Positions 23,221 to 38,200 of a DNA stretch of 64,000 nucleotides are shown here, piece after piece (within the stretch, counting starts at the first letter, position 1; the number at the start of each line of letters is the position of its first letter). Made by a program: the position numbers and the translations under genes. Source of the DNA: Perilla frutescens (lineage: Eukaryota; Streptophyta; Magnoliopsida; Lamiales; Lamiaceae); assembly GCA_026008535.1 (NCBI GenBank), contig BRKX01000018.1:49655588-49719587 (forward strand). The letters run 5' to 3'. The notes beneath the pieces were generated by a model that had not been told where the DNA came from, searched no databases, and was given only the letters and a program-made list of their open reading frames with translations.

Positions 23221-24079
23221 ATCCGTCCACTTTTGAAAAAATCAAATTTTTGAGCCCGCCCAAAGGGGTACCTCTTTGGCCGGTGGCCAGATTTGGCCCC
23301 GTTTTCTGGCAGCCGTCAGTAAAACGGCTATAACTCTCTCCAGAAGTAAGCTTTACCCGTGATTCTTGTTGCGTTGGATTCCTAACTCAAATATCTACCC
23401 TACAAAAAGTTCAAATGGAAGAAACTCCTTTTGAGTCAACCTATAGTTGATTATAATTTTGATTTCCACAACCGTCGCCTCTTATGTTGGGATCGGGGTG
23501 AACGTCGGGTTTTTCATTGAGTCTAGCATTTTTTAACACTAGAGTCCATTATGAATCAATCCATATGATCATATATTCCTAATCCATCCAGTTTTCAAAA
23601 AAACAAATTTTTGAGCCCGCCCAATGGGGTACCCCTTTGGCCGGTGGTCAGATTTGGCCCCGTTTTCTGGCAGCCATCAGTAAAACGGCGATAACTCTCT
23701 CCAGAAGTAAGATTTACCCGTGATTCTTGTTGCGTTGGATTCCTAACTCAAATATCTACCCTACAAGAAGTTCAAATGGATGAAACTCCTTTTGAGTCAA
23801 CCTCTAGGTGATTATCAAGTTGATTTCCACAATCGTCGCCTCTTATGTAGGGATCGGGGTGAACGTCGGGTTTTTCATTGAGTCTAGCATTTTTGAACAC
23901 TAGAGTCCATTATGAATCAATCCATATGATCATATATGCCTAATCCGTCCACTTTTGAAAAAATCAAATTTTTGAGCCCGCCCAAAGGGGTACCCCTTTG
24001 GCCGGTGGCCAGATTTGGCCCTGTTTTCTGGCAGCCGTCAGTAAAACGGCTATAACTCTCTCCAGAAGTAAGCTTGACC

Positions 24080-27000
24080 CGTGATTCTTATTGCGTTGGA
24101 TTTCTAACTCAAATATCTACCCTACAAAAAGTTTAAATGGAAGAAAATCCTTTTAAGTCAACCTCTAGGTGATTATAAAGTTGATTTCCACAACCATCGC
24201 CTCTTATGTAGGGATCGGGGTGAACATCGGGTTTTTCATTGAGTCTAGCATTTTTGAACACTAGAGTCCATTATAAATCAATCCATATGATCATATATGC
24301 CTAATCCGTCCAGTTTTCAAAAAAACAAATTTTTGAGCCCGCCCAATGGGGTACCCCTTTGGCCGGTGGTCAGATTTGGCCCCGTTTTCTGGCAGCCATC
24401 AGTAAAACGGCTATAACTCTCTCCAGAAGTAAGATTTACCCGTGATTCTTGTTGAGTTGGATTCCTAACTCAAATATCTACCCTACAAAAAGTTCAAATG
24501 GATGAAACTCCTTTTGAGTCAACCTCTAGGTGATTATCAAGTTGATTTCCACAATCGTCGCCTCTTATGTAGGGATCGGGGTGAACGTCGGGTTTTTCAT
24601 TGAGTCTAGAATTTTTGAACACTAGAGTCCATTATGAATCAATCCATATGATCATATATGCCTAACCCGTCCACTTTTGAAAAAATCAAATTTTTGAGAC
24701 CGCCCAAAGGGGTACCCCTTTGGCCGGTGGCCAGATTTGGCCCCGTTTTCTGGCAGCCATCAGTAAAACGGCTATAATTCTCTCCAGAAGTAAGCTTTAC
24801 CCGTGATTCTTATTGCGTTGGATTCCTAACTCAAATATCTACCCTACAAAAAGTTCAAATGGAAGAAACTCCATTTGAGTCAACCTCTAGGTGATTATAA
24901 AGTTGATTTCCACAACCGTCGCCTCTTATGTAGGGATCGGGGTGATCGTCGGGTTTTTCATTGAGTCTAGCATTTTTGAACACTAGAGTCCATTATGAAT
25001 CAATCCATATGATCATATATGCCTAATCCGTCCACTTTTGAAAAAATCAAATTTTTGAGCCCGCCCAAAGGGGTACCCCTTTGGCCGGTGGCCAGATTTG
25101 GCCCAGTTTTCTGGCAGCCATCAGTAAAACGGCTATAACTCTCTCCAGAAGTAAGCTTGACCCGTGATTCTTATTGCGTTGGATTTCTAACTCAAATATC
25201 TACCCTACAAAAAGTTTAAATGGAAGAAAATCCTTTTAAGTCAACCTCTAGGTGATTATAAAGTTGATTTCCACAACCATCGCCTCTTATGTAGGGATCG
25301 GGGTGAACATCGGGTTTTTCATTGAGTCTAGCATTTTTGAACACTAGAGTCCATTATAAATCAATCCATATGATCATATATGCCTAATCCGTCCAGTTTT
25401 CAAAAAAACAAATTTTTGAGCCCGCCCAATGGGGTACCCCTTTGGCCGGTGGTCAGATTTGGCCCCGTTTTCTGGCAGCCATCAGTAAAACGGCTATAAC
25501 TCTCTCCAGAAGTAAGATTTACCCGTGATTCTTGTTGAGTTGGATTCCTAACTCAAATATCTACCCTACAAAAAGTTCAAATGGATGAAACTCCTTTTGA
25601 GTCAACCTCTAGGTGATTATCAAGTTGATTTCCACAATCGTCGCCTCTTATGTAGGGATCGGGGTGAACGTCGGGTTTTTCATTGAGTCTAGAATTTTTG
25701 AACACTAGAGTCCATTATGAATCAATCCATATGATCATATATGCCTAATCCGTCCACTTTTGAAAAAATCAAATTTTTGAGACCGCCCAAAGGGGTACCC
25801 CTTTGGCCGGTGGCCAGATTTGGCCCCGTTTTCTGGCAGCCATCAGTAAAACGGCTATAATTCTCTCCAGAAGTAAGCTTTACCCGTGATTCTTATTGCG
25901 TTGGATTCCTAACTCAAATATCTACCCTACAAAAAGTTCAAATGGAAGAAACTCCATTTGAGTCAACCTCTAGGTGATTATAAAGTTGATTTCCACAACC
26001 GTCGCCTCTTATGTAGGGATCGGGGTGATCGTCGGGTTTTTCATTGAGTCTAGCATTTTTGAACACTAGAGTCCATTATGAATCAATCCATATGATCATA
26101 TATGCCTAATCCATCCACTTTTGAAAAAATCAAATTTTTGAGCCCGCCCAAAGGGGTACCCCTTTGGCCGGTGGCCAGATTTGGCCCAGTTTTCTGGCAG
26201 CCATCAGTAAAACGGCTATAATTCTCTCCAGAAGTAAGCTTGACCCGTGATTCTTATTGCGTTGGATTTCTAACTCAAATATCTACCCTACAAAAAGTTC
26301 AAATGGAAGAAAATCCTTTTAAGTCAACCTCTAGGTGATTATAAAGTTGATTTCCACAACCGTCGCCTCTTATGTAGGGATCGGGGTGAACGTCGGGTTT
26401 TTCATTGAGTCTAGCATTTTTGAACACTAGAGTCCATTATAAATCAATCCATATGATCATATATGCCTAATCCGTCCAGTTTTCAAAAAAACAAATTTTT
26501 GAGCCCGCCCAATGGGGTACCCCTTTGGCCGGTGGTCAGATTTGGCCCCGTTTTCTGGCAGCCATCAGTAAAACGGCTATAACTCTCTCCAGAAGTAAGA
26601 TTTACCCGTGATTCTTGTTGCGTTGGATTCCTAACTCAAATATCTACCCTACAAAAAGTTCAAATGGATGAAACTCCTTTTGAGTCAACCTCTAGGTGAT
26701 TATCAAGTTGATTTCCACAATCGTCGCCTCTTATGTAGGGATCGGGGTGAACATCGGGTTTTTCATTGAGTCTAGAATTTTTGAACACTAGAGTCCATTA
26801 TGAATCAATCCATATGATCATATATGCCTAATCCGTCCACTTTTGAAAAAATCAAATTTTTGAGACCGCCCAAAGGGGTACCCCTTTGGCCGGTGGCCAG
26901 ATTTGGCCCCGTTTTCTGGCAGCCATCAGTAAAACGGCTATAATTCTCTCCAGAAGTAAGCTTTACCCGTGATTCTTATTGCGTTGGATTCCTAACTCAA

Positions 27001-27600
27001 ATATCTACCCTACAAAAAGTTCAAATGGAAGAAACTCCATTTGAGTCAACCTCTAGGTGATTATAAAGTTGATTTCCACAACCGTCGCCTCTTATGTAGG
27101 GATCGGGGTGATCGTCGGGTTTTTCATTGAGTCTAGCATTTTTGAACACTAGAGTCCATTATGAATCAATCCATATGATCATATATGCCTAATCCGTCCA
27201 CTTTTGAAAAAATCAAATTTTTGAGCCCGCCCAAAGGGGTACCCCTTTGGCCGGTGGCCAGATTTGGCCCAGTTTTCTGGCAGCCATCAGTAAAACGGCT
27301 ATAATTCTCTCCAGAAGTAAGCTTGACCCGTGATTCTTATTGCGTTGGATTTCTAACTCAAATATCTACCCTACAAAAAGTTCAAATGGAAGAAAATCCT
27401 TTTAAATCAACCTCTAGGTGATTATAAAGTTGATTTCCACAACCGTCGCCTCTTATGTAGGGATCGGGGTGAACGTCGGGTTTTTCATTGAGTCTAGCAT
27501 TTTTGAACACTAGAGTCCATTATAAATCAATCCATATGATCATATATGCCTAATCCGTCCAGTTTTCAAAAAAACAAATTTTTGAGCCCGCCCAATGGGG
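24080..27600 (+). repeat. 3-mer HOR block, at least three copies (1083-bp period)
   Basis: The gcttgacc marker occurs at 24072, 25155, 26238 and 27321, spaced exactly 1083 bp. The 3-mer is: gttttcaaaaaaac/caatgg/ggatgaaac; then gagaccgcc/ccatcag/ataattc with gtgatcgtcggg; then cccagtt/gcttgacc/ggaagaaaatcc with attataaatc. Copies 1 and 2 share private changes (gttgagttgg, gaacatcggg) absent or only partly present in copy 3, so the array grew stepwise. Confidence 0.9.
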
Positions 27601-27899
27601 TACCCCTTTGGCCGGTGGTCAGATTTGGCCCCGTTTTCTGGCAGCCATCAGTAAAACGGCTATAACTCTCTCCAGAAGTAAGATTTACCCGTGATTCTTG
27701 TTGCGTTGGATTCCTAACTCAAATATCTACCCTACAAAAAGTTCAAATGGATGAAACTCCTTTTGAGTCAACCTCTAGGTGATTATCAAGTTGATTTCCA
27801 CAATCGTCGCCTCTTATGTAGGGATCGGGGTGAACGTCGGGTTTTTTATTGAGTCTAGCATTTTTGAACACTAGAGTCCATTATGAATCAATCCATATG

Positions 27900-30100
27900 A
27901 TCATATATGCCTAATCCGTCCACTTTTGAAAAAATCAAATTTTTGAGCCCGCCCAAAGGGGTACCCCTTTGGCCGGTGGCCAGATTTGGCCCCGTTTTCT
28001 GGCAGCCGTCAGTAAAACGGCTATAACTCTCTCCAGAAGTAAGCTTTACCCGTGATTCTTGTTGCGTTGGATTCCTAACTCAAATATCTACCCTACAAAA
28101 AGTTCAAATGGAAGAAACTCCTTTTGAGTCAACCTATAGTTGATTATAAAGTTGATTTCCACAACCGTCGCCTCTTATGTTGGGATCGGGGTGAACGTCG
28201 GGTTTTTCATTGAGTCTAGCATTTTTGAACACTAGAGTCCATTATGAATCAATCCATATGATCATATATTCCTAATCCGTCCAGTTTTCAAAAAAACAAA
28301 TTTTTGAGCCCGCCCAATGGGGTACCCCTTTGGCCGGTGGTCAGATTTGGCCCCGTTTTCTGGCAGCCATCCGTAAAACGGCGATAACTCTCTCCAGAAG
28401 TAAGATTTACCCGTGATTCTTGTTGCATTGGATTCCTAACTCAAATATCTACCCTACAAAAAGTTCAAATGGATGAAACTCCTTTTGAGTCAACCTCTAG
28501 GTGATTATCAAGTTGATTTCCACAATCGTCGCCTCTTATGTAGGGATCGGGGTGAACGTCGGGTTTTTCATTGAGTCTAGCATTTTTGAACACTAGAGTC
28601 CATTATGAATCAATCCATATGATCATATATGCCTAATCCATCCACTTTTGAAAAAATCAAATTTTTGAGCCCGCCCAAAGGGGTACCCCTTTGGCCGGTG
28701 GCCAGATTTGGCCCAGTTTTCTGGCAGCCATCAGTAAAACGGCTATAATTCTCTCCAGAAGTAAGCTTGACCCGTGATTCTTATTGCGTTGGATTTCTAA
28801 CTCAAATATCTACCCTACAAAAAGTTCAAATGGAAGAAAATCCTTTTAAGTCAACCTCTAGGTGATTATAAAGTTGATTTCCACAACCGTCGCCTCTTAT
28901 GTAGGGATCGGGGTGAACGTCGGGTTTTTCATTGAGTCTAGCATTTTTGAACACTAGAGTCCATTATAAATCAATCCATATGATCATATATGCCTAATCC
29001 GTCCAGTTTTCAAAAAAATAAATTTTTGAGCCCGCCCAATGGGGTACCCCTTTGGCCGGTGGTCAGATTTGGCCCCGTTTTCTGGCAGCCATCAGTAAAA
29101 CGGCTATAACTCTCTCCAGAAGTAAGATTTACCCGTTATTCTTGTTGCGTTGGATTCCTAACTCAAATATCTACCCTACAAAAAGTTGAAATGGATGAAA
29201 CTCCTTTTGAGTCAACCTCTAGGTGATTATCAAGTTGATTTCCACAACCGTCGCCTCTTATGTAGGGATCGGGGTGAACGTCGAGTTTTTCATTGAGTCT
29301 AGCATTTTTGAACACTAGAGTCCATTATGAATCAATCCATATGATCATATATGCCTAATCCGTCCACTTTTGAAAAAATCAAATTTTTGAGCCCGCCCAA
29401 AGGGGTACCCCTTTGGCCGGTGGCCAGATTTGGCCCCGTTTTCTGGCAGCCGTCAGTAAAACGGCTATAATTCTCTCCAGAAGTAAGCTTGACCCGTGAT
29501 TCTTATTGCGTTGGATTTCTAACTCAAATATCTACCCTACAAAAAGTTCAAATGGAAGAAAATCCTTTTAAGTCAACCTCTAGGTGATTATAAAGTTGAT
29601 TTCCACAACCGTCGCCTCTTATGTAGGGATCGGGGTGAACGTCGGGTTTTTCATTGAGTCTAGCATTTTTGAACACTAGAGTCCATTATAAATCAATCCA
29701 TATGATCATATATGCCTAATCCGTCCAGTTTTCAAAAAAACAAATTTTTGAGCCCGCCCAATGGGGTACCCCTTTGGCCGGTGGCCAGATTTGGCCCCGT
29801 TTTCTGGCAGCCGTCAGTAAAACGGCTATAACTCTCTCCAGAAGTAAGCTTTACCCGTGATTCTTGTTGCGTTGGATTCCTACCTCAAATATCTACCCTA
29901 CAAAAAGTTCAAATGGAAGAATCTCCTTTTGATTCAACCTCTAGGTGATTATCAAGTTGATTTCCACAATCGTCGCCTCTTATGTAGGGATCGGGGTGAA
30001 CGTCGGGTTTTTCATTGAGTCTAGCATTTTTTAACACTAGAGTCCATTATGAATCAATCCATATGATCATATATGCCTAATCCGTCCACTTTTGAAAAAA
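27900..30100 (+). repeat. Irregular block related to the 7-mer
   Basis: Units with landmarks 27960 to 29043 carry, in order, the tatagttgatt/tatgttggg unit, the attcctaat/cgataac unit, the cccagtt/gcttgacc unit and the cccgttattc unit. That is the order of units 1-4 of the 7-mer found at 32.2-39.8 kb. The next units (29404, 29765) look like recombinants: ataattc with an intact ccgtcag, and gttttcaaaaaaac with ggtggccag. This block may be a founder or a decayed outer copy of the 7-mer. Confidence 0.7.
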
Positions 30101-32200
30101 TCAAATTTTTGAGCCCGCCCAAAGGGGTACCCCTTTGGCCGGTGGCCAGATTTGGCCCCGTTTTCTGGCAGCCGTCAGTAAAACGGCTATAACTCTCTCC
30201 AGAAGTAAGCTTTACCCGTGATTCTTGTTGCGTTGGATTCCTAACTCAAATATCTACCCTACAAAAAGTTCAAATGGAAGAATCTCCTTTTGATTCAACC
30301 TCTAGGTGATTATCAAGTTGATTTCCACAACCGTCACCTCTTATGTAGGGATCGGGGTGAACGTCGGATTTTTCATTGAGTCTAGCATTTTTGAACACTA
30401 GAGTCCATTATGAATCAATCCATATGATCATATATGCCTAATCCGTCCACTTTTGAAAAAATCAAATTTTTGAGCCCGACCAAAGGGGTACCCCTTTGGC
30501 CGGTGGCCAGATTTGGCCCCGTTTTCTGGCAGCCGTCAGTAAAACGGCTATAACTCTCTCCAGAAGTAAGCTTTACCCGTGATTCTTATTGCGTTGGATT
30601 CCTAACTCAAATATCTACCCTACAAAAAGTTCAAATGGATGAAACTCCTTTTGAGTCAACCTCTAGGTGATTATCAAGTTGATTTCCACAATCGTCGCCT
30701 CTTATGTAGGGATCGGGGTGAACGTCGGGTTTTTCATTGAGTCTAGCATTTTTGAACACTAGAGTCCATTATGAATCAATCCATATGATCATATATGCCT
30801 AATCCGTCCACTTTTGAAAAAATCAAATTTTTGAGCCCGACCAAAGGGGTACCCCTTTGGCCGGTGGCCAGATTTGGCCCCGTTTTCTGGCAGCCGTCAG
30901 TAAAACGGCTATAACTCTCTCCAGAAGTAAGCTTTACCCGTGATTCTTGTTGCGTTGGATTCCTAACTCAAATATCTACCCTACAAAAAGTTCAAATGGA
31001 AGAATCTCCTTTTGATTCAACCTCTAGGTGATTATCAAGTTGATTTCCACAACCGTCGCCTCTTATGTAGGGATCGGGGTGAACGTCGGATTTTTCATTG
31101 AGTCTAGCATTTTTGAACACTAGAGTCCATTATGAATCAATCCATATGATCATATATGCCTAATCCGTCCACTTTTGAAAAAATCAAATTTTTGAGCCCG
31201 ACCAAAGGGGTACCCCTTTGGCCGGTGGCCAGATTTGGCCCCGTTTTCTGGCAGCCGTCAGTAAAACGGCTATAACTCTCTCCAGAAGTAAGCTTTACCC
31301 GTGATTCTTATTGCGTTGGATTCCTAACTCAAATATCTACCCTACAAAAAGTTCAAATGGATGAAACTCCTTTTGAGTCAACCTCTAGGTGATTATCAAG
31401 TTGATTTCCACAATCGTCGCCTCTTATGTAGGGATCGGGGTGAACGTCAGGTTTTTCATTGAGTCTAGCATTTTTGAACACTAGAGTCCATTATGAATCA
31501 ATCCATATGATCATATATGCCTAATCCGTCCACTTTTGAAAAAATCAAATTTTTGAGCCCGCCCAAAGGGGTACCCCTTTGGCCGGTGGCCAGATTTGGC
31601 CCCGTTTTCTGGCAGCCGTCAGTAAAACGGCTATAACTCTCTCCAGAAGTAAGCATTACCCGTGATTCTTGTTGCGTTGGATTCCTAACTCAAATATCTA
31701 CCCTACAAAAAGTTCAAATGGAAGAATCTCCTTTTGATTCAACCTCTAGGTGATTATCAAGTTGATTTCCACAACCGTCGCCTCTTATGTAGGGATCGGG
31801 GTGAACGTCGGGTTTTTCATTGAGTCTAGCATTTTTGAACACTAGAGTCCATTATGAATCAATCCATATGATCATATATGCCTAATCCGTCCACTTTTGA
31901 AAAAATCAAATTTTTGAGCCCGACCAAAGGGGTACCCCTTTGGCCGGTGGCCAGATTTGGCCCCGTTTTCTGGCAGCCGTCAGTAAAACGGCTATAACTC
32001 TCTCCAGAAGTAAGCTTTACCCGTGATTCTTATTGCGTTGGATTCCTAACTCAAATATCTACCCTACAAAAAGTTCAAATGGATGAAACTCCTTTTGAGT
32101 CAACCTCTAGGTGATTATCAAGTTGATTTCCACAACCGTCGCCTCTTATGTAGGGATCGGGGTGAACGTCGTGTTTTTCATTGAGTCTAGCATTTTTGAA
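30100..32200 (+). repeat. Dimer HOR block (722-bp period)
   Basis: Two unit types alternate three times. One has ttgttgcg and ggaagaatctcc (landmarks 30126, 30848, 31570). The other has gcccgacc, ttattgcg and ggatgaaac (30487, 31209, 31931). Shared cgtcggattt in the first two copies of type 1 supports recent duplication. One unit has gtaagcattacc (about 31651), which removes the usual HindIII recognition sequence. Confidence 0.83.
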
Positions 32201-35200
32201 CACTAGAGTCCATTATGAATCAATCTATATGATCATATATGCCTAATCCGTCCACTTTTGAAAAAATAAAATTTTTGAGCCCGCCCAAAGGGGTACCTCT
32301 TTGGCCGGTGGCCAGATTTGGCCCCGTTTTCTGGCAGCCGTCAGTAAAACGGCTATAACTCTCTCCAGAAGTAAGCTTTACCCGTGATTCTTGTTGCGTT
32401 CGATTCCTAACTCAAATATCTACCCTACAAAAAGTTCAAATGGAAGAAACTCCTTTTGAGTCAACCTATAGTTGATTATAAAGTTTATTTCCACAACCGT
32501 CGCCTCTTATGTTGGGATCGGGGTGAACGTCGGGTTTTTCATTGAGTCTAGCATTTTTGAACACTAGAGTCCATTATGAATCAATCCATATGATCATATA
32601 TTCCTAATCCGTCCAGTTTTCTAAAAAACAAATTTTTGAGCCCGCCCAATGGGGTACCCCTTTGGCCGGTGGTCAGATTTGGCCCCGTTTTCTGGCAGCC
32701 ATCAGTAAAACGGCGATAACTCTCTCCAGAAGTAAGATTTACCCGTGATTCTTGTTGCGTTGGATTCCTAACTAAAATATCTACCCTACAAAAAGTTCAA
32801 ATGGATGAAAATCCTTTTGAGTCAACCTCTAGGTGATTATCAAGTTGATTTCCACAATCGTCGCCTCTTATGTAGGGATCGGGGTGAACGTCGGGTTTTT
32901 CATTGAGTCTAGCATTTTTGAACAGTAGAGTCCATTATGAATCAATCCATATGATCATATATGCCTAATCCGTCCACTTTTGAAAAAATCAAATTTTTGA
33001 GCCCACCCAAAGGGGTACCCCTTTGGCCGGTGGCCAGATTTGGCCCAGTTTTCTGGCAGCCATCAGTAAAACGGCTATAATTCACTCCAGAAGTAAGCTT
33101 GACCCGTGATTCTTATTGCGTTGGATTTCTAACTCAAATATCTACCCTACAAAAAGTTCAAATGGAAGAAAATCCTTTTAAGTCAACCTCTAGGTGATTA
33201 TAAAGTTGATTTCCACAACCGTCGCCTCTTATGTAGGGATCGGGGTGAACGTCGGGTTTTTCATTGAGTCTAGCATTTTTGAACACTAGAGTCCATTATA
33301 AATCAATCCATATGATCATATATGCCTAATCCGTCCAGTTTTCAAAAAAACAAATTTTTGAGCCCGCCCAATGGGGTACCCCTTTGGCCGGTGGTCAGAT
33401 TTGGCCCCGTTTTCTGGCAGCCATCAGTAAAACGGCTATAACTCTCTCCAGAAGTAAGATTTACCCGTTATTCTTGTTGCGTTGGATTCCTAACTCAAAT
33501 ATCTACCCTACAAAAAGTTCAAATGGATGAAACTCCTTTTGAGTCAACCTCTAGGTGATTATCAAGTTGATTTCCACAATCATCGCCTCTTATGTAGGGA
33601 TCGGGGTGAACGTCGGGTTTTTCATTGAGTCTAGCATTTTTGAACACTAGAGTCCATTATGAATCAATCCATATGATCATATATGCCTAATCCGTCCACT
33701 TTTGAAAAAATCAAATTTTTGAGCCCGCCCAAAGGGGTACCCCTTTGGCCGGTGGCCAGATTTGGCCCCGTTTTCTGGCAGCCGTCAGTAAAACGGCTAT
33801 AACTCTCTCCAGAAGTAAGCTTTACCCGTGATTCTTGTTGCGTTGGATTCCTAACTCAAATATCTACCCTACAAAAAGTTCAAATGGAAGAATCTCCTTT
33901 TGATTCAACCTCTAGGTGATTATCAAGTTGATTTCCACAATCGTCGCCTCTTATGTAGGGATCGGGGTGAACGTCGGGTTTTTCATTGAGTCTAGCATTT
34001 TTGAACACTAGAGTCCATTATGAATCAATCCATATGATCATATATGCCTAATCCGTCCACTTTTGAAAAAATCAAATTTTTGAGCCCGCCCAAAGGGGTA
34101 CCCCTTTGGCCGGTGGCCAGATTTGGCCCCGTTTTCTGGCAGCCGTCAGTAAAACGGCTATAACTCTCTCCAGAAGTAAGCTTTACCCGTGATTCTTGTT
34201 GCGTTGGATTCCTAACTCAAATATCTACCCTACAAAAAGTTCAAATGGAAGAATCTCCTTTTGATTCAACCTCTAGGTGATTATCAAGTTGATTTCCACA
34301 ACCGTCGCCTCTTATGTAGGGATCGGGGTGAACGTCGGATTTTTCATTGAGTCTAGCATTTTTGAACACTAGAGTCCATTATGAATCAATCCATATGATC
34401 ATATATGCCTAATCCGTCCACTTTTGAAAAAATCAAATTTTTGAGCCCGACCAAAGGGGTACCCCTTTGGCCGGTGGCCAGATTTGGCCCCGTTTTCTGG
34501 CAGCCGTCAGTAAAACGGCTATAACTCTCTCCAGAAGTAAGCTTTACCCGTGATTCTTATTGCGTTGGATTCCTAACTCAAATATCTACCCTACAAAAAG
34601 TTCAAATGGAAGAAACTCCTTTTGAGTCAACCTCTAGGTGATTATCAAGTTGATTTCCACAACCGTCGCCTCTTATGTAGGGATCGGGGTGAACGTCGGG
34701 TTTTTCATTGAGTCTAGCATTTTTGAACACTAGAGTCCATTATGAATCAATCTATATGATCATATATGCCTAATCCGTCCACTTTTGAAAAAATAAAATT
34801 TTTGAGCCCGCCCAAAGGGGTACCTCTTTGGCCGGTGGCCAGATTTGGCCCCGTTTTCTGGCAGCCGTCAGTAAAACGGCTATAACTCTCTCCAGAAGTA
34901 AGCTTTACCCGTGATTCTTGTTGCGTTGGATTCCTAACTCAAATATCTACCCTACAAAAAGTTCAAATGGAAGAAACTCCTTTTGAGTCAACCTATAGTT
35001 GATTATAAAGTTTATTTCCACAACCGTCGCCTCTTATGTTGGGATCGGGGTGAACGTCGGGTTTTTCATTGAGTCTAGCATTTTTGAACACTAGAGTCCA
35101 TTATGAATCAATCCATATGATCATATATTCCTAATCCGTCCAGTTTTCAAAAAAACAAATTTTTGAGCCCGCCCAATGGGGTACCCCTTTGGCCGGTGGT

Positions 35201-38200
35201 CAGATTTGGCCCCGTTTTCTGGCAGCCATCAGTAAAACGGCGATAACTCTCTCCAGAAGTAAGATTTACCCGTGATTCTTGTTGCGTTGGATTCCTAACT
35301 CAAATATCTACCCTACAAAAAGTTCAAATGGATGAAAATCCTTTTGAGTCAACCTCTAGGTGATTATCAAGTTGATTTCCACAATCGTCGCCTCTTATGT
35401 AGGGATCGGGGTGAACGTCGGGTTTTTCATTGAGTCTAGCATTTTTGAACACTAGAGTCCATTATGAATCAATCCATATGATCATATATGCCTAATCCGT
35501 CCACTTTTGAAAAAATCAAATTTTTGAGCCCACCCAAAGGGGTACCCCTTTGGCCGGTGGCCAGATTTGGCCCAGTTTTCTGGCAGCCATCAGTAAAACG
35601 GCTATAATTCACTCCAGAAGTAAGCTTGACCCGTGATTCTTATTGCGTTGGATTTCTAACTCAAATATCTACCCTACAAAAAGTTCAAATGGAAGAAAAT
35701 CCTTTTAAGTCAACCTCTAGGTGATTATAAAGTTGATTTCCACAACCGTCGCCTCTTATGTAGGGATCGGGGTGAACGTCGGGTTTTTCATTGAGTCTAG
35801 CATTTTTGAACACTAGAGTCCATTATAAATCAATCCATATGATCATATATGCCTAATCCGTCCAGTTTTCAAAAAAACAAATTTTTGAGCCCGCCCAATG
35901 GGGTACCCCTTTGGCCGGTGGTCAGATTTGGCCCCGTTTTCTGGCAGCCATCAGTAAAACGGCTATAACTCTCTCCAGAAGTAAGATTTACCCGTTATTC
36001 TTGTTGCGTTGGATTCCTAACTCAAATATCTACCCTACAAAAAGTTCAAATGGATGAAACTCCTTTTGAGTCAACCTCTAGGTGATTATCAAGTTGATTT
36101 CCACAATCATCGCCTCTTATGTAGGGATCGGGGTGAACGTCGGGTTTTTCATTGAGTCTAGCATTTTTGAACACTAGAGTCCATTATGAATCAATCCATA
36201 TGATCATATATGCCTAATCCGTCCACTTTTGAAAAAATCAAATTTTTGAGCCCGCCCAAAGGGGTACCCCTTTGGCCGGTGGCCAGATTTGGCCCCATTT
36301 TCTGGCAGCCGTCAGTAAAACGGCTATAACTCTCTCCAGAAGTAAGCTTTACCCGTGATTCTTGTTGCGTTGGATTCCTAACTCAAATATCTACCCTAAA
36401 AAAAGTTCAAATGGAAGAATCTCCTTTTGATTCAACCTCTAGGTGATTATCAAGTTGATTTCCACAATCGTCGCCTCTTATGTAGGGATCGGGGTGAACG
36501 TCGGGTTTTTCATTGAGTCTAGCATTTTTGAACACTAGAGTCCATTATGAATCAATCCATATGATCATATATGCCTAATCCGTCCACTTTTGAAAAAATC
36601 AAATTTTTGAGCCCGCCCAAAGGGGTACCCCTTTGGCCGGTGGCCAGATTTGGCCCCGTTTTCTGGCAGCCGTCAGTAAAACGGCTATAACTCTCACCAG
36701 AAGTAAGCTTTACCCGTGATTCTTGTTGCGTTGGATTCCTAACTCAAATATCTACCCTACAAAAAGTTCAAATGGAAGAATCTCCTTTTGATTCAACCTC
36801 TAGGTGATTATCAAGTTGATTTCCACAACCGTCGCCTCTTATGTAGGGATCGGGGTGAACGTCGGATTTTTCATTGAGTCTAGCATTTTTGAACACTAGA
36901 GTCCATTATGAATCAATCCATATGATCATATATGCCTAATCCGTCCACTTTTGAAAAAATCAAATTTTTGAGCCCGACCAAAGGGGTACCCCTTTGGCCG
37001 GTGGCCAGATTTGGCCCCGATTTCTGGCAGCCGTCAGTAAAACGGCTATAACTCTCTCCAGAAGTAAGCTTTACCCGTGATTCTTATTGCGTTGGATTCC
37101 TAACTCAAATATCTACCCTACAAAAAGTTCAAATGGAAGAAACTCCTTTTGAGTCAACCTCTAGGTGATTATCAAGTTGATTTCCACAACCGTCGCCTCT
37201 TATGTAGGGATCGGGGTGAACGTCGGGTTTTTCATTGAGTCTAGCATTTTTGAACACTAGAGTCCATTATGAATCAATCTATATGATCATATATGCCTAA
37301 TCCGTCCACTTTTGAAAAAATAAAATTTTTGAGCCCGCCCAAAGGGGTACCTCTTTGGCCGGTGGCCAGATTTGGCCCCGTTTTCTGGCAGCCGTCAGTA
37401 AAACGGCTATAACTCTCTCCAGAAGTAAGCTTTACCCGTGATTCTTGTTGCGTTGGATTCCTAACTCAAATATCTACCCTACAAAAAGTTCAAATGGAAG
37501 AAACTCCTTTTGAGTCAACCTATAGTTGATTATAAAGTTTATTTCCACAACCGTCGCCTCTTATGTTGGGATCGGGGTGAACGTCGGGTTTTTCATTGAG
37601 TCTAGCATTTTTGAACACTAGAGTCCATTATGAATCAATCCATATGATCATATATTCCTAATCCGTCCAGTTTTCAAAAAAACAAATTTTTGAGCCCGCC
37701 CAATGGGGTACCCCTTTGGCCGGTGGTCAGATTTGGCCCCGTTTTCTGGCAGCCATCAGTAAAACGGCGATAACTCTTTCCAGAAGTAAGATTTACCCGT
37801 GATTCTTGTTGCGTTGGATTCCTAACTCAAATATCTACCCTACAAAAAGTTCAAATGGATGAAAATCCTTTTGAGTCAACCTCTAGGTGATTATCAAGTT
37901 GATTTCCACAATCGTCGCCTCTTATGTAGGGATCGGGGTGAACGTCGGGTTTTTCATTGAGTCTAGCATTTTTGAACACTAGAGTCCATTATGAATCAAT
38001 CCATATGATCATATATGCCTAATCCGTCCACTTTTGAAAAAATCAAATTTTTGAGCCCACCCAAAGGGGTACCCCTTTGGCCGGTGGCCAGATTTGGCCC
38101 AGTTTTCTGGCAGCCATCAGTAAAACGGCTATAATTCACTCCAGAAGTAAGCTTGACCCGTGATTCTTATTGCGTTGGATTTCTAACTCAAATATCTACC